The notes under the pieces: generated by a model
What the model saw: the letters and a program-made list of their open reading frames with translations, nothing else
Told to the model about the DNA's origin: nothing
The model's database searches: none
In this document: piece by piece, positions 23,840 through 32,265 of the stretch
Layout of the letters: each line of letters opens with the position of its first letter
Position numbering within the stretch: position 1 is the first letter of the stretch
Translations under genes and position numbers: made by a program
Origin: JAEZHK01 sp040768845
GTDB lineage: Bacteria; Bacillota; Clostridia; Christensenellales; Aristaeellaceae
DNA length: 64,000 nt
Reading direction: 5' to 3'
NCBI GenBank assembly: GCA_040768845.1
Contig: JAXGME010000003.1
Span: 62,001-126,000, forward strand

Positions 23840-24295
23840 CTACTCCGCGCGGCCGTCTCTTTCGATCTTCATGATCATGTCCACCCGGCGCTGATGGCGG
23901 CCACCCTCAAACGGGGTGTCCAGGTAGGCGTCCACGATCATCTTGGCCAGTTCGCTGCCCACCACCCGCGCGCCGAAGCACAGGATGTTGCAGTTGTTGT
24001 GGGCGTGGGCCATCTTGGCGCTGTAAGGCTCGGAGCACGCCGCCGCGCGGATGCCCTCCACCTTGTTGGCCGCCAGGCTCATGCCGATGCCGGTGCCGCA
24101 GATCAGGATGCCCAAATCGCATTCGCCCCGGGCCACCGCGTGGGCGGCCATGTCGGCGTAGACGGGGTAATCGTCGGTGGGGCGGGGCTCCCGGATGTCG
24201 TAGACCACCGGGCTGAACCCCCGCGCTTCCAGATGGGCGCGGATGATCTCCCGCAGGTCGGCGGCGGCGTGGTCGGATGCAAGCGCAATTTTCAT
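23840..24295 (-). CDS. rpiB: Ribose-5-phosphate isomerase B
   Basis: A 151-residue RpiB/LacAB-family isomerase starting at ATG 24295 behind GAGGTG. Key motifs are MKIALASDHAA, ILICGTGIGMSLAANKVEGI (with the catalytic Cys) and the phosphate-binding AHNNCNILCFGARV. It converts ribulose-5-P and ribose-5-P. As the last gene downstream of a nucleoside-type importer, it fits use of the ribose released from imported nucleosides (inference). Confidence 0.93.
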   Translation of the reverse strand: MKIALASDHAAADLREIIRAHLEARGFSPVVYDIREPRPTDDYPVYADMAAHAVARGECDLGILICGTGIGMSLAANKVEGIRAAACSEPYSAKMAHAHNNCNILCFGARVVGSELAKMIVDAYLDTPFEGGRHQRRVDMIMKIERDGRAE

Positions 24296-24342
24296 AATAA
24301 ACACCTCTTGTCATATTGTGTGCGCCGGGGCGCGCCGGGCGC

Positions 24343-25302
24343 CTACCGCGTGCTCTTGTCGTAGGGCACGCCGCTGGCGCGGGGCGCCTGGGATTTGGCG
24401 CTGGTAAAGGCCAGCACGATCAGCGTGGCAACGTAGGGGATCATCTTGTAGACGTCCGAGGAGAGGGGCAGATCCTTGAGGCCCGGAATGCCGGAGTAGG
24501 CCGCCGCGATGGTCTTCATCAGGCCGAAGAACAGCGCCGACAGAAGGATGCGCATCGGCTTCCACTGGCCAAAGATCAGAACCGCCAGCGCCAGAAAGCC
24601 GTAGCCGGCCACCGTGGCGTTGAAGTTGGTGGAGGTGGGCACCACGAACACGAGCCCCCCCAGCCCCGCCAGCGCGCCGGAGATCAGCACGCCCGCATAG
24701 CGGATCTTGTATACGTTGACGCCCACGCTGTCCGCCGCCTGGGGGTGTTCGCCGCAGGCGCGCAGCCGGAGGCCAAACTTCGTCTTGTACAGCACGAAGG
24801 CCGACGCCGCCAGGATCGCGATCCCCACGTAGGTGGTGATGTAGCACCGCTGGAAAAGAAGCGGCCCCAGGATCGGGATATCGCCCAGGTACGGCACCTT
24901 TTCGATGAAAAAGGTGTTGGTGAACTGGATCTGCTGCACGCCGTTTGACTGCAGCGTCCGCGCCAGGTAGATCGAAAAGGCCGGGGCGAACATGTTCAGC
25001 GCCGTGCCGGAGATCGTCTGGTCCGACCGGAGGGATACGGCCGCGTAGGCGTGGAAAAACGCGAACACGAGCCCGGCTCCCGCCGCGATCAGAATGGCCA
25101 GCAGAAGCTGTCCCTGCCCGCTCATGAAGCCCTGGGTTTTATTGAGAAAGAAGATCGACGCGAATGCGCCCATCACCATGATGCCCTCCAGCGCGATGTT
25201 CACCACGCCGCTGCGCTCGGAGAACATGCCGCCCAGCGCCACGATCAGAAGGGGGATCGAAAAGAACAGCATCTGCTGAAACAGGAAGAAAACCGTATCC
25301 AT
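24343..25302 (-). CDS. Nucleoside/simple-sugar ABC transporter permease 2
   Basis: A 319-residue permease of the BPD_transp_2 type (YufQ/NupQ-like) with about eight to ten helices and the typical FSERSGVVNIALEGIMVMGA near the N-terminus and FGLRLRACGEHPQAADSVGV in the middle. The start overlaps the stop of permease 1 (TAATG). It forms the membrane channel with permease 1 for uptake of nucleosides bound by the BMP protein. Confidence 0.92.
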   Translation of the reverse strand: MDTVFFLFQQMLFFSIPLLIVALGGMFSERSGVVNIALEGIMVMGAFASIFFLNKTQGFMSGQGQLLLAILIAAGAGLVFAFFHAYAAVSLRSDQTISGTALNMFAPAFSIYLARTLQSNGVQQIQFTNTFFIEKVPYLGDIPILGPLLFQRCYITTYVGIAILAASAFVLYKTKFGLRLRACGEHPQAADSVGVNVYKIRYAGVLISGALAGLGGLVFVVPTSTNFNATVAGYGFLALAVLIFGQWKPMRILLSALFFGLMKTIAAAYSGIPGLKDLPLSSDVYKMIPYVATLIVLAFTSAKSQAPRASGVPYDKSTR

Positions 25303-26420
25303 TATGCGCCCTCCCCTCCCGTTTCGTGGGCCCGCTGCGCCCGCCTTTTGCCGATGCGGCCGATCAGGTCCCGCACCAAGAGCGAGAAGGCGCTGAAGTA
25401 GATGACCATCGCGATGATGATGTCGATGACCTCCTGCATGTACTTGAGGCTCTGCAGATAGGAGCCGCCCACCGATATGTAGGCCACAAACAGCGCCGAA
25501 AAGATGATGCCGATGGGGTTGGAGAGGCCCAAAAGCGCCACCGGAATGCCGTTGAAGCCCTGGGCGGAGAGCACCTCCTCCATGTGGATGTGCATGCCGC
25601 TGGAGGGGGCCAGGTACATCAGCGCCCCGGCGGTGCCGGCCAGCGCCCCCGCCAGCACCATCGAAAGCATGATCGTGCGCTTTTCGCTGATGCCCGCGTA
25701 GCGGGCGGCGTCCTTGTTGAAGCCGCAGGCGCGAAGCTCGTAGCCGAAGGTGGTCTTGTTGAGCAGCACGTACATCACCACCGCCAGCGCGACGGCAATC
25801 AGGATGCCCGCGTTGACGCTGGACACATCCACGTACTTGCCGGTGAGGTTGTAGAAGATCTTGTCCAGCCCGCCCTTGGGGAGCACGGCGCTGGAAAGCA
25901 CGTTTTTCGTCTGATTCTTGGTGGGGTCAAACACGTCGGAGCCGCGGATCAGAAAGTTGATGCCGTACATGCCGATGTAGTTCATCATGATGGACGAGAT
26001 GACCTCGTTGACGTTGAACCGCGCCTTGAAAAGCCCCGGCACCAGCCCCCAGAGGCCGCCCGCCAGCATGCCCATCAGAAGGCCGACGATCCAGTGGAGC
26101 GCGCCGGGCAGAAACGTCCACGTGACGCCCACCCACACGCTGACCGCGCCGCCAACCATCAGCTGGCCGGGCGCGCCGATATTGAAAAGCCCCGTGCGGA
26201 AGGCAAAACCCACCGAAAGGCCGGTCATGATCAGCGGCGTCGCCAGGTACAGCACCTGGCCCAGGCCCTTCATGCCGTTGTTGAAGCCGCCCTTGAGGAT
26301 GATGACCAGCCCCTGAAACGCGGTCTCCGACCGGGTGACGAGCAGGATCACAAACCCGGCAATCAGCCCTGCCAGGATGGCGATCAGCGAGGCGGAGGCG
26401 TTTTTCAGGCCCTGCTTCAT
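25302..26420 (-). CDS. Nucleoside/simple-sugar ABC transporter permease 1
   Basis: A 372-residue permease of the same family (YufP/NupP-like). It has an N-terminal helix (SLIAILAGLIAGFVILLV), then FRTGLFNIGAPGQLMVGG, a FNVNEVISSIMMNYI segment and FGYELRACGFNKDAARYAGI. It overlaps the ATPase stop by 4 bases and the second permease by one base, so the complex is made from one mRNA. Confidence 0.92.
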   Translation of the reverse strand: MKQGLKNASASLIAILAGLIAGFVILLVTRSETAFQGLVIILKGGFNNGMKGLGQVLYLATPLIMTGLSVGFAFRTGLFNIGAPGQLMVGGAVSVWVGVTWTFLPGALHWIVGLLMGMLAGGLWGLVPGLFKARFNVNEVISSIMMNYIGMYGINFLIRGSDVFDPTKNQTKNVLSSAVLPKGGLDKIFYNLTGKYVDVSSVNAGILIAVALAVVMYVLLNKTTFGYELRACGFNKDAARYAGISEKRTIMLSMVLAGALAGTAGALMYLAPSSGMHIHMEEVLSAQGFNGIPVALLGLSNPIGIIFSALFVAYISVGGSYLQSLKYMQEVIDIIIAMVIYFSAFSLLVRDLIGRIGKRRAQRAHETGGEGA

Positions 26421-27952
26421 GAGGCGCTCCCCCTTTTCGAACCGGACATGTACAGGCCGATCTCCTGGATGGAGGCGGCTTCCGGGTCGAGGCCGGCCAC
26501 AATGCGGCCCTCGAAGATCACGCGGATCTGATCGGACAGGGACTTGACCTCGTCCAGCTCCAGCGAGATCAGCAGCACCGCGCAGCCCCGGTCCCGGGCC
26601 GCCACCAGCTGCCGGTGGATGTACTCGATGGCGCCCACGTCCAGGCCCCGGGTGGGCTGCACCGCGATGAGCAGGTCCGGCTCCAGGCTGATCTCCCGGG
26701 CGACGATGGCCTTTTGCTGGTTGCCGCCGGACATGGAGCGGGCGATGGTGATCGCGCCCTGGCCCGAGCGGATGTCAAACCGGGCGATCAGATCCTCCGC
26801 GTGGGCCGCCACCCGGTCAAAGCGGATAAAGCCGCGGCGCTGGTAGGCCGGCATCTGGTAGCTTTTGAGCACCAGGTTCTCCGACAGCGTGAAGTCCAGC
26901 ACCAGCCCGTGCTTGTGCCGGTCCTCCGGGATATGGGAGATCTTCAGATCGTTGCGGTGGCGGATGGAGGCGCGGGAGATGTCCTCCCCATTCATCAGGA
27001 TGCGCCCGCCGTCGATGGGCGCGAGGCCGGAGACGGCGTAGACCAGCTCGCTCTGTCCGTTGCCGTCGATGCCCGCGATGGTCACAATCTCGCCCCGGCG
27101 GACGGAGAAGCTCACGTCGTCCAGGAGCGGCTTATGGCGGTGCCGGGCGCGCATGGTCACGTGCTCCAGCGTCAGCACCGGCTCGCCCGGCGTGGCCCGG
27201 GTCTTTTCAATGGAGAAGTTGACCTTCCGGCCCACCATCATCTCGGAAAGGTCCTCCTTGCTGACGTCCGCCACGCTCACCGTGCCGATGAGCCGGCCCT
27301 TGCGCAGCACCGTGCAGCGGTCGGCCAGCTCCTTGATCTCGGCCAGCTTGTGGGAGATGAAGAGGATGGACTTGCCCTCCGCCGCCAGCCCCCGCATGAT
27401 GCGCATCAGATCCTCGATCTCCTGGGGCGTCAAAACCGCGGTGGGCTCGTCGAAGATCAGCACCTCGTTGTCGCGGTAGAGCATCTTGAGGATCTCCACC
27501 CGCTGCTGCATGCCCACGGTGGTGTCCTCGATCCGGGCGTCCGGGTCGATGGCAAAGCCGTAGCGCTTGGACAGCGCCATCACGCGCGCCCGGGCTTCGT
27601 CCATGCGCAGCACGCCCCGGCGGACGGATTCGACGCCCAGCACGATGTTTTCCAGCACCGTCATGTTGTGCACGAGCTTGAAGTGCTGGTGCACCATGCC
27701 GATGCCGGCGTCGTTGGCGTCGTTGGGGTTCATGATCCGGATGGGCCGGCCGTTTTTCAAAATCTCGCCGGCGTCCGGCTGGTAAAGGCCGAACAGCACG
27801 CTCATCAGCGTGGACTTGCCCGCGCCGTTCTCGCCCAGGAGCGCGTGAATCTCGCCCCGGGCCAGCCGGAGCGTGATGTCGTCGTTGGCGCGGATGCCGG
27901 GAAAGTCCTTGGTGATGCCGATCATCTCGATGACATAGTCCAAGCGGGTCAC
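26417..27952 (-). CDS. Nucleoside/simple-sugar ABC transporter ATP-binding protein (two ATPase domains)
   Basis: A 511-residue tandem ATPase. Domain 1 has Walker A LLGENGAGKSTLMS (about residues 36-49), the signature TTVGMQQRVEILK and Walker B LIFDEPTAVLT. Domain 2 has the degenerate Walker A GIDGNGQSELVYAV seen in this family, the signature MSGGNQQKAIVARE and QPTRGLDVGAI. It powers uptake through the two permeases. A strong GC hairpin lies between it and the BMP gene. Confidence 0.94.
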   Translation of the reverse strand: MTRLDYVIEMIGITKDFPGIRANDDITLRLARGEIHALLGENGAGKSTLMSVLFGLYQPDAGEILKNGRPIRIMNPNDANDAGIGMVHQHFKLVHNMTVLENIVLGVESVRRGVLRMDEARARVMALSKRYGFAIDPDARIEDTTVGMQQRVEILKMLYRDNEVLIFDEPTAVLTPQEIEDLMRIMRGLAAEGKSILFISHKLAEIKELADRCTVLRKGRLIGTVSVADVSKEDLSEMMVGRKVNFSIEKTRATPGEPVLTLEHVTMRARHRHKPLLDDVSFSVRRGEIVTIAGIDGNGQSELVYAVSGLAPIDGGRILMNGEDISRASIRHRNDLKISHIPEDRHKHGLVLDFTLSENLVLKSYQMPAYQRRGFIRFDRVAAHAEDLIARFDIRSGQGAITIARSMSGGNQQKAIVAREISLEPDLLIAVQPTRGLDVGAIEYIHRQLVAARDRGCAVLLISLELDEVKSLSDQIRVIFEGRIVAGLDPEAASIQEIGLYMSGSKRGSAS

Positions 27953-27991
27953 TCCCCCGCGCGGCGCGGGCGCCGCGGCAGATATTTAAGC

Positions 27992-28020
27992 GGCAGGGGC
28001 GGAACGGGTCCGCCCCTGCC
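27992..28020 (-). terminator. Intercistronic GC hairpin (attenuator) after the BMP gene
   Basis: A perfect 12-bp stem (27992-28003 with 28009-28020) with a 5-base loop and no clear U-tract. Between a binding-protein gene and its ATPase this usually raises binding-protein mRNA relative to the rest of the operon. Confidence 0.65.
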
Positions 28021-28035
28021 AGACGATGCGATGAA

Positions 28036-29094
28036 TTACCCGATCAGGTTGACCTTGACGATTTCGGGGTTGAGGTCCGCGGCGCTTTCCACCACGTCCT
28101 TCTGGGGCACGATTTCGCCGCTGGCCAGCTTGGCGTAGATGGCGTCATAGTCGGCCTGGGTGAACTTCTCAAACTTGGAGGTGGCCATGGGCAGCTCGAC
28201 GCCGCCCTTGTCCGCGCCCAGCACCCAGGCTTCGCCGCCGGGGAAGGAGCCCTCGTAGAAGGCGGTCAGCGCCTGCTCCACGGCGGCGCTCAGGCCCTTC
28301 ATGGCCGAGGTAATGACCGTCGGGGATTCGCCGCTCTGGTCAACGTCCACGCCGATGACCTTGCCGCCGGCCGCTTCCGCCGCCGCCATGACGGAGTTGC
28401 CCACCGCGCCGCCGCAGGCGAAGACCACCTGGACGCCGTCGTTGTACCAGGACGAGGCCATGGCCTGCGCTTCCGGCGTGGCCGCAAAGCCGCCGGTGTA
28501 GTTGTAGTTGACGGTGACATCGGAAAGGCCCAGCTCCTTGGCCGCGTAATCCGCGCCCTGCACGAAGCCGTAGCCGAAGCGCACCACCGCGGGCACCGCC
28601 ATGCCGCCCATAAAGCCCAGCTTGGTGTAGCCGTCCTTCACCGCCGCGTAACCGGCCAGAAAGCCCGACTGCTCCTCGGCGAACACGATGCCCACCGCGT
28701 TCTTTTCGGTGCGGTAATCGGAATAGTCGGCGTTGTGGGGGTTGCCGTCGATCAGCACGAAGCTCACGTCCGGATACTTGTCCTGGGCGATGTAGATGGG
28801 CTCCTCAAACAGGTAGCCCGGCGTCACGATGATCTTGGCGCCGTCGGCCACGGCCTGGTCGATGCGCTCCACGTAGATTTCCGTGGACTGCGCGGAGGGC
28901 TGGTAGTAGTTGTAGGTCTTGCCGTTGGCATCCGCGAAGGCCTTGATGGCCTCCCAGGTGCCCTGGTTGAAGCTCTTGTCGTCGATGGTGCCGAGGTCGG
29001 TGATCATGCCGATCTCGTAGGAATCGGCCAGCGCTGCGGCGCACAGGCCCAGGCTGAGAACCAGCGCCAAAATCAAGGAAACGGTTTTCTTCAT
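28036..29094 (-). CDS. BMP-family nucleoside ABC transporter substrate-binding protein
   Basis: A 352-residue exported protein. The Sec signal is MKKTVSLILALVLSLGLC, with cleavage likely after ALA near residue 23; the Cys is not in a lipobox, so it is not clearly a lipoprotein. The body has the BMP/Med features IGMITDLGTIDDKSFNQGTW near the N-terminus, FAEEQSGFLAGYAAV, and VIGVDVDQSGES. BMP proteins bind purine nucleosides in many bacteria. GGAGGGC precedes the ATG. It is the first gene of the importer-rpiB operon. Confidence 0.93.
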   Translation of the reverse strand: MKKTVSLILALVLSLGLCAAALADSYEIGMITDLGTIDDKSFNQGTWEAIKAFADANGKTYNYYQPSAQSTEIYVERIDQAVADGAKIIVTPGYLFEEPIYIAQDKYPDVSFVLIDGNPHNADYSDYRTEKNAVGIVFAEEQSGFLAGYAAVKDGYTKLGFMGGMAVPAVVRFGYGFVQGADYAAKELGLSDVTVNYNYTGGFAATPEAQAMASSWYNDGVQVVFACGGAVGNSVMAAAEAAGGKVIGVDVDQSGESPTVITSAMKGLSAAVEQALTAFYEGSFPGGEAWVLGADKGGVELPMATSKFEKFTQADYDAIYAKLASGEIVPQKDVVESAADLNPEIVKVNLIG

Positions 29095-29149
29095 AGCGGC
29101 TGCCCTCCCGAAAAACTATGTCGTCCGCGGCGCGGACGGGAACGTATAC

Positions 29150-29158
29150 ATTATACCA
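29150..29158 (-). promoter_or_regulatory. Extended -10 promoter of the BMP operon
   Basis: On the minus strand, TGGTATAAT (TG-n-TATAAT) with a weak TTCCCT -35 at 29173-29178. The -10 is part of the inverted repeat GTATACATTATAC and may be a repressor site. Confidence 0.65.
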
Positions 29159-29202
29159 GACGGGGCGCGAATAGGGAAGCGCCGCGCGCAAATTCTTCGG
29201 GT

Positions 29203-29231
29203 TTGACAGGCATTGCCAGAGGGTATATGAT
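29203..29231 (+). promoter_or_regulatory. Sigma-A promoter of the NitT/TauT-type ABC operon
   Basis: TTGACA (29203-29208), a 17-base spacer, and TATGAT (29226-29231), about 40 bases before the ATG at 29270. Confidence 0.8.
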
Positions 29232-29269
29232 GATGTTGTGAATCTATGAAAAGGGGCGTTGAATGGCCG

Positions 29270-30238
29270 ATGAAAAAATTGCTTACGATGCTTGTCGCGC
29301 TGGCGATGCTGGTTGTTCCAATGGGCGCGGCCGTGGCGCAGGACGCCGGCCAGGCCGTGCGCGTGGCCTCGCTGAAGGGGCCGACCTCCATGGGCCTGGT
29401 CAAATTGATGCAGGACGACAAGGCGGCGGGCGCGTATTCGTTCACCGTCGCAGGCAGCGCGGACGAAATCGTGCCGCTTTTTGCCAAGGGCGAAGTGGAC
29501 ATCGCGCTGATTCCGTGCAACCTGGCCAGCGTGCTTTGGAATAAGCTGGAGGGCGGCGTGGCCGTCGCGGCGGTCAACACGCTGGGCGTTCTCTACGTGG
29601 TGGAGGCGGGGGATACCGTCCATTCGATCGAAGATCTCAAGGGCAAGACCCTCTATTCCACCGGCAAGGGCACCACGCCCGAGTACGCGCTGGCCCATGT
29701 GCTGAAACTGAACGGCATGGACCCGGCGAAGGATCTGACCATCGAGTACAAGTCCGAGGCCACCGAGGTGGCGGCGGCGCTGTCGGCGGGCACGGTTTCG
29801 CTGGCAATGCTGCCCCAGCCCTATGTGACCGCCGTCATGGCCCAGAACAGCGCGCTGCGCGTGGCGCTGAGCCTGACCGACGAGTGGGCCAAGGCCGACC
29901 CCGAAAGCCAGATGGTCACCGGCGTGGTGGCGGTGCGCAGGGCCTTCGCGGAGGAGAACCCCGAAGCCCTTGAGGCCTTCATGACCCAGTACGGGGCCTC
30001 CACCGCCTACGTCAACGCCAACCCCGAGGAGGCGGGCGTCTGGATCGAGGAACTGGGCATCGCCAAGGCTGCGGTGGCGGTCAAGGCCATCCCCGCCTGC
30101 AACATCGTGTGCATCACCGGGGCGGACATGAAATCGGCCGTTTCCGGCTACCTGGCGGCGCTTTACGAGGCCGACCCGGCCTCCGTGGGCGGCGCGCTTC
30201 CGGACGACGGCTTCTACCTTACGGACGAAAAGGGCTGA
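29270..30238 (+). CDS. NitT/TauT-family ABC transporter substrate-binding protein
   Basis: A 322-residue exported protein. ATG 29270 begins the signal peptide MKKLLTMLVALAMLVVPMG, with cleavage likely after AVAQ; AAAAGGGG lies somewhat far upstream, and the in-frame ATG 29246 adds residues that do not look like a signal. The body (VASLKGPTSMGLVKLM, FAKGEVDIALIPCNLASVLW, TLYSTGKGTTPEYALAHVL) is the NMT1/THI5-like fold that binds thiamine precursors, nitrate, sulfonates or aryl sulfates. The ligand cannot be told from sequence. The permease follows 3 bases after its stop. Confidence 0.88.
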   Translation: MKKLLTMLVALAMLVVPMGAAVAQDAGQAVRVASLKGPTSMGLVKLMQDDKAAGAYSFTVAGSADEIVPLFAKGEVDIALIPCNLASVLWNKLEGGVAVAAVNTLGVLYVVEAGDTVHSIEDLKGKTLYSTGKGTTPEYALAHVLKLNGMDPAKDLTIEYKSEATEVAAALSAGTVSLAMLPQPYVTAVMAQNSALRVALSLTDEWAKADPESQMVTGVVAVRRAFAEENPEALEAFMTQYGASTAYVNANPEEAGVWIEELGIAKAAVAVKAIPACNIVCITGADMKSAVSGYLAALYEADPASVGGALPDDGFYLTDEKG

Positions 30239-30241
30239 GCC

Positions 30242-30994
30242 GTGAAGGGGAGGCTGACCGGCCTTCTGTCGGCGGCGTTTTGGCTGGCCGTGTGGCAGAT
30301 TGCCAGCGCGGCCATCGGGCAGGAGATCCTTCTGGTATCTCCTGTCTCGACGTTTCAGACGCTCTTTCGCCTGATGGGTACGGCGGCGTTTTACCAGTCC
30401 GTGGGCAACACCTTCGGGCGGATCGCGCTGGGCTTTTTTCTGGCGCTGGGCGCGGGCGTTGTGCTGGGCACGCTGGCCCACTTTATCCGGGGCGCGCGCC
30501 TCCTTTTGTCGCCGCCGCTCACCGCGGTCAAGGCCACGCCCATCGCGTCGTTTGTGATCCTGGCGCTGGTGTGGATCAGCGCGAAAAACCTTTCGGTCTT
30601 CATCGCCTTTCTGATGGCGCTGCCGCTGATCTACGAGAGCCAGCTGGCCGGGCTGGACGGCGCGGACGGGAAGCTGCTGGAGATGGCGGAGGTGTTTGGC
30701 ATACCGCCCATTTGCCGCGCCCGCGCCATCTACGCGCCGGCGGCCGCGCCGTATCTTTTGTCGGCGCTGCGCAGCGCCATGGGCATTTGCTGGAAGGCGG
30801 GCGTGGCGGCCGAGGTGATCGGGCAGCCCGCTTCCTCCATCGGTGACGCGCTGTACCGCGCCAAGCTGTTTCTGGCCACGGACGAACTGTTTGCGTGGAC
30901 GGCGGCGGTGGTGATCCTGAGCCTCGCGTTTGAAAAAATCGCCGTCCGCTCCATCGGCGCGCTGGAGAAACGGCTGACGGGGGCGGTGGGATGA
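30242..30994 (+). CDS. NitT/TauT-family ABC transporter permease
   Basis: A 250-residue permease with about six helices and the EAA-type loop ending in ALRSAMGICWKAGVAAEVIG, typical of SsuC/ThiX-like permeases. It uses a GTG start 3 bases after the binding-protein stop, and its end overlaps the ATPase start by 4 bases. Confidence 0.9.
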   Translation: MKGRLTGLLSAAFWLAVWQIASAAIGQEILLVSPVSTFQTLFRLMGTAAFYQSVGNTFGRIALGFFLALGAGVVLGTLAHFIRGARLLLSPPLTAVKATPIASFVILALVWISAKNLSVFIAFLMALPLIYESQLAGLDGADGKLLEMAEVFGIPPICRARAIYAPAAAPYLLSALRSAMGICWKAGVAAEVIGQPASSIGDALYRAKLFLATDELFAWTAAVVILSLAFEKIAVRSIGALEKRLTGAVG

Positions 30995-31575
30995 TCGCGC
31001 TGGACGGCATCACAAAATCCTACGGCGAAAAGCGGGTGCTCTCGGGCGTGACGCTTGTTGTGCCCGCGGGCGAGGTCACCGCGCTGACGGGCAGAAGCGG
31101 CAGCGGAAAGACCACGCTGGCGCGCATCCTGCTGGGCCTCGAACGGCCGGACGGCGGGCGCGTTGAGTGCCCGCGGAGCATCCGGCGGGCGGCGGTGTTC
31201 CAGGAGGACCGGCTGATCGAGCACATGAGCGCGCTGGACAACCTGCGCCTGGTGGGGGTGCCGGAGGGCGAGGCCCGCGCGCACCTTGAGGCGCTGGGTC
31301 TGGCGGCGGACGGGGACACCCGCGCCCTTCGGCTCAGCGGCGGCATGCGCCGCCGCGTGGCGCTGGCCCGGGCGCTGGCGGCAAAGGCGGATCTGATCGT
31401 GCTGGACGAACCGTTCACCGGGCTGGACGGCGAAGCCAGGCGCCAGGCCGCCGCCCATTTTTTGAAAACGCGGGGACGGGCGGCGGTGCTGGTCATCTCC
31501 CACGACGCGGAGGATCTGGCGCTTCTGGGCGCGGCGCGGTACTTTTCGCTGGACGGCGCGCCCCCTGCAACCTGA
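30991..31575 (+). CDS. NitT/TauT-family ABC transporter ATP-binding protein
   Basis: A short 194-residue ATPase with Walker A TGRSGSGKTTLAR (about residues 32-44), the signature LRLSGGMRRRVALARA and Walker B LIVLDEPFTGLD, then the H-loop ISHDAEDL. It is about 50 residues shorter than usual for the family; the reduction is at the C-terminus and is shared by many Firmicute members. It energises the permease encoded just upstream. Confidence 0.9.
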   Translation: MIALDGITKSYGEKRVLSGVTLVVPAGEVTALTGRSGSGKTTLARILLGLERPDGGRVECPRSIRRAAVFQEDRLIEHMSALDNLRLVGVPEGEARAHLEALGLAADGDTRALRLSGGMRRRVALARALAAKADLIVLDEPFTGLDGEARRQAAAHFLKTRGRAAVLVISHDAEDLALLGAARYFSLDGAPPAT

Positions 31576-31626
31576 GGCGCGCGCCGCGCGTCAAAGAAGC
31601 AGCATTGGGCAAGGACGTGAACGAGC

Positions 31627-32118
31627 ATGCGTTTTGATCTCAAACGGTGGGTGGCGATCGCGCTGGCGACGGCGCTGATGGCGGCGTTTCCGCTGCTGGC
31701 CAGTGCCAAGGGGATGGACGATTCGCTGTTTGACAGCGCCAAGGAGGCGCTGACGCTGATGAGCTATGGCGAATACGCAAAGGCGCTGAAAAAGCTGGAC
31801 TTTGCCGATCCGCCCAGCGAGGCGGACTTTGAGGACTTCGTGTGCTTCGAGCTGGACGATGTGCTGACCCAGTCGGTGCAGACCGACGTGGCGGTCAGCT
31901 TCCGCCGGGGCAAGAAGCTCTATCTGGCCATCCCGGTGGAGGAGCCCTCCAGCCGCGACGTGGAGACGCTGGTGCTCTCTTCCGCCAACGGCACGCGGTT
32001 TGACGGCTACCGCGCCGCCTCCTGGGGCGACGTAATGAAGCAGGTAAACGCCGACGACGGCGCGGTGTGGAACGAGCCCTACGACCCGGGCACGCTGGTG
32101 GTCGTGCCGGACGAATAG
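31627..32118 (+). CDS. Exported protein of unknown function
   Basis: A 163-residue protein with a signal peptide (WVAIALATALMAAFPLLASA, cleavage after ASA) and a small mixed domain (SLFDSAKEALTLMSYGEYAK..., then a beta-rich C-terminus with WNEPYDPGTLVVVPDE). I recognise no family. The ribosome site is weak. A 14-bp hairpin follows the stop. It may belong to the ABC operon just upstream, but 51 bases separate them. Confidence 0.65.
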   Translation: MRFDLKRWVAIALATALMAAFPLLASAKGMDDSLFDSAKEALTLMSYGEYAKALKKLDFADPPSEADFEDFVCFELDDVLTQSVQTDVAVSFRRGKKLYLAIPVEEPSSRDVETLVLSSANGTRFDGYRAASWGDVMKQVNADDGAVWNEPYDPGTLVVVPDE

Positions 32119-32142
32119 GCCCGGCGCCCCCGATATGGCAGA

Positions 32143-32173
32143 AGGCCCCGGAAACGCAACGTTTCCGGGGCCT
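32143..32173 (+). terminator. Hairpin terminator after the exported protein gene
   Basis: A perfect 14-bp stem (AGGCCCCGGAAACG / CGTTTCCGGGGCCT) with a 3-base loop, followed by a weak CTTAT. Confidence 0.7.
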
Positions 32174-32184
32174 CTTATCGCGCT

Positions 32185-32265
32185 GATAGTCTGCGCTCCG
32201 GCTCCGTGCCGGGCAGAAAAATCTCTGCGCCCTATCATCGGTTCTTAGACCTCGTGGACTACTAG
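32185..32265. repeat. CTAG-ended intergenic repeat, partial copy B
   Basis: About 80 bases sharing CTGCGCTCCGGCTCCGTG and CCGGG...AAAAATC with copy A, and ending in GGACTACTAG like one end of copy C. Its terminal CTAG (32262-32265) provides the TAG stop codon of the minus-strand gene that ends there. No clear left CTAG is found. Confidence 0.6.

Noticed and set aside
28036..28110. Reading the binding protein as a lipoprotein (Cys in its signal region)
   Set aside because: The residues before the Cys (LGL) do not fit a lipobox, and a good signal peptidase I site follows (ALA).
31561..31626. Possible riboswitch near the NitT/TauT-type ABC operon (TPP-like CTGAG)
   Set aside because: Only one short match lies downstream of the operon. 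No paired thi-box elements are present upstream of 29270, so there is no support for a thiamine riboswitch.
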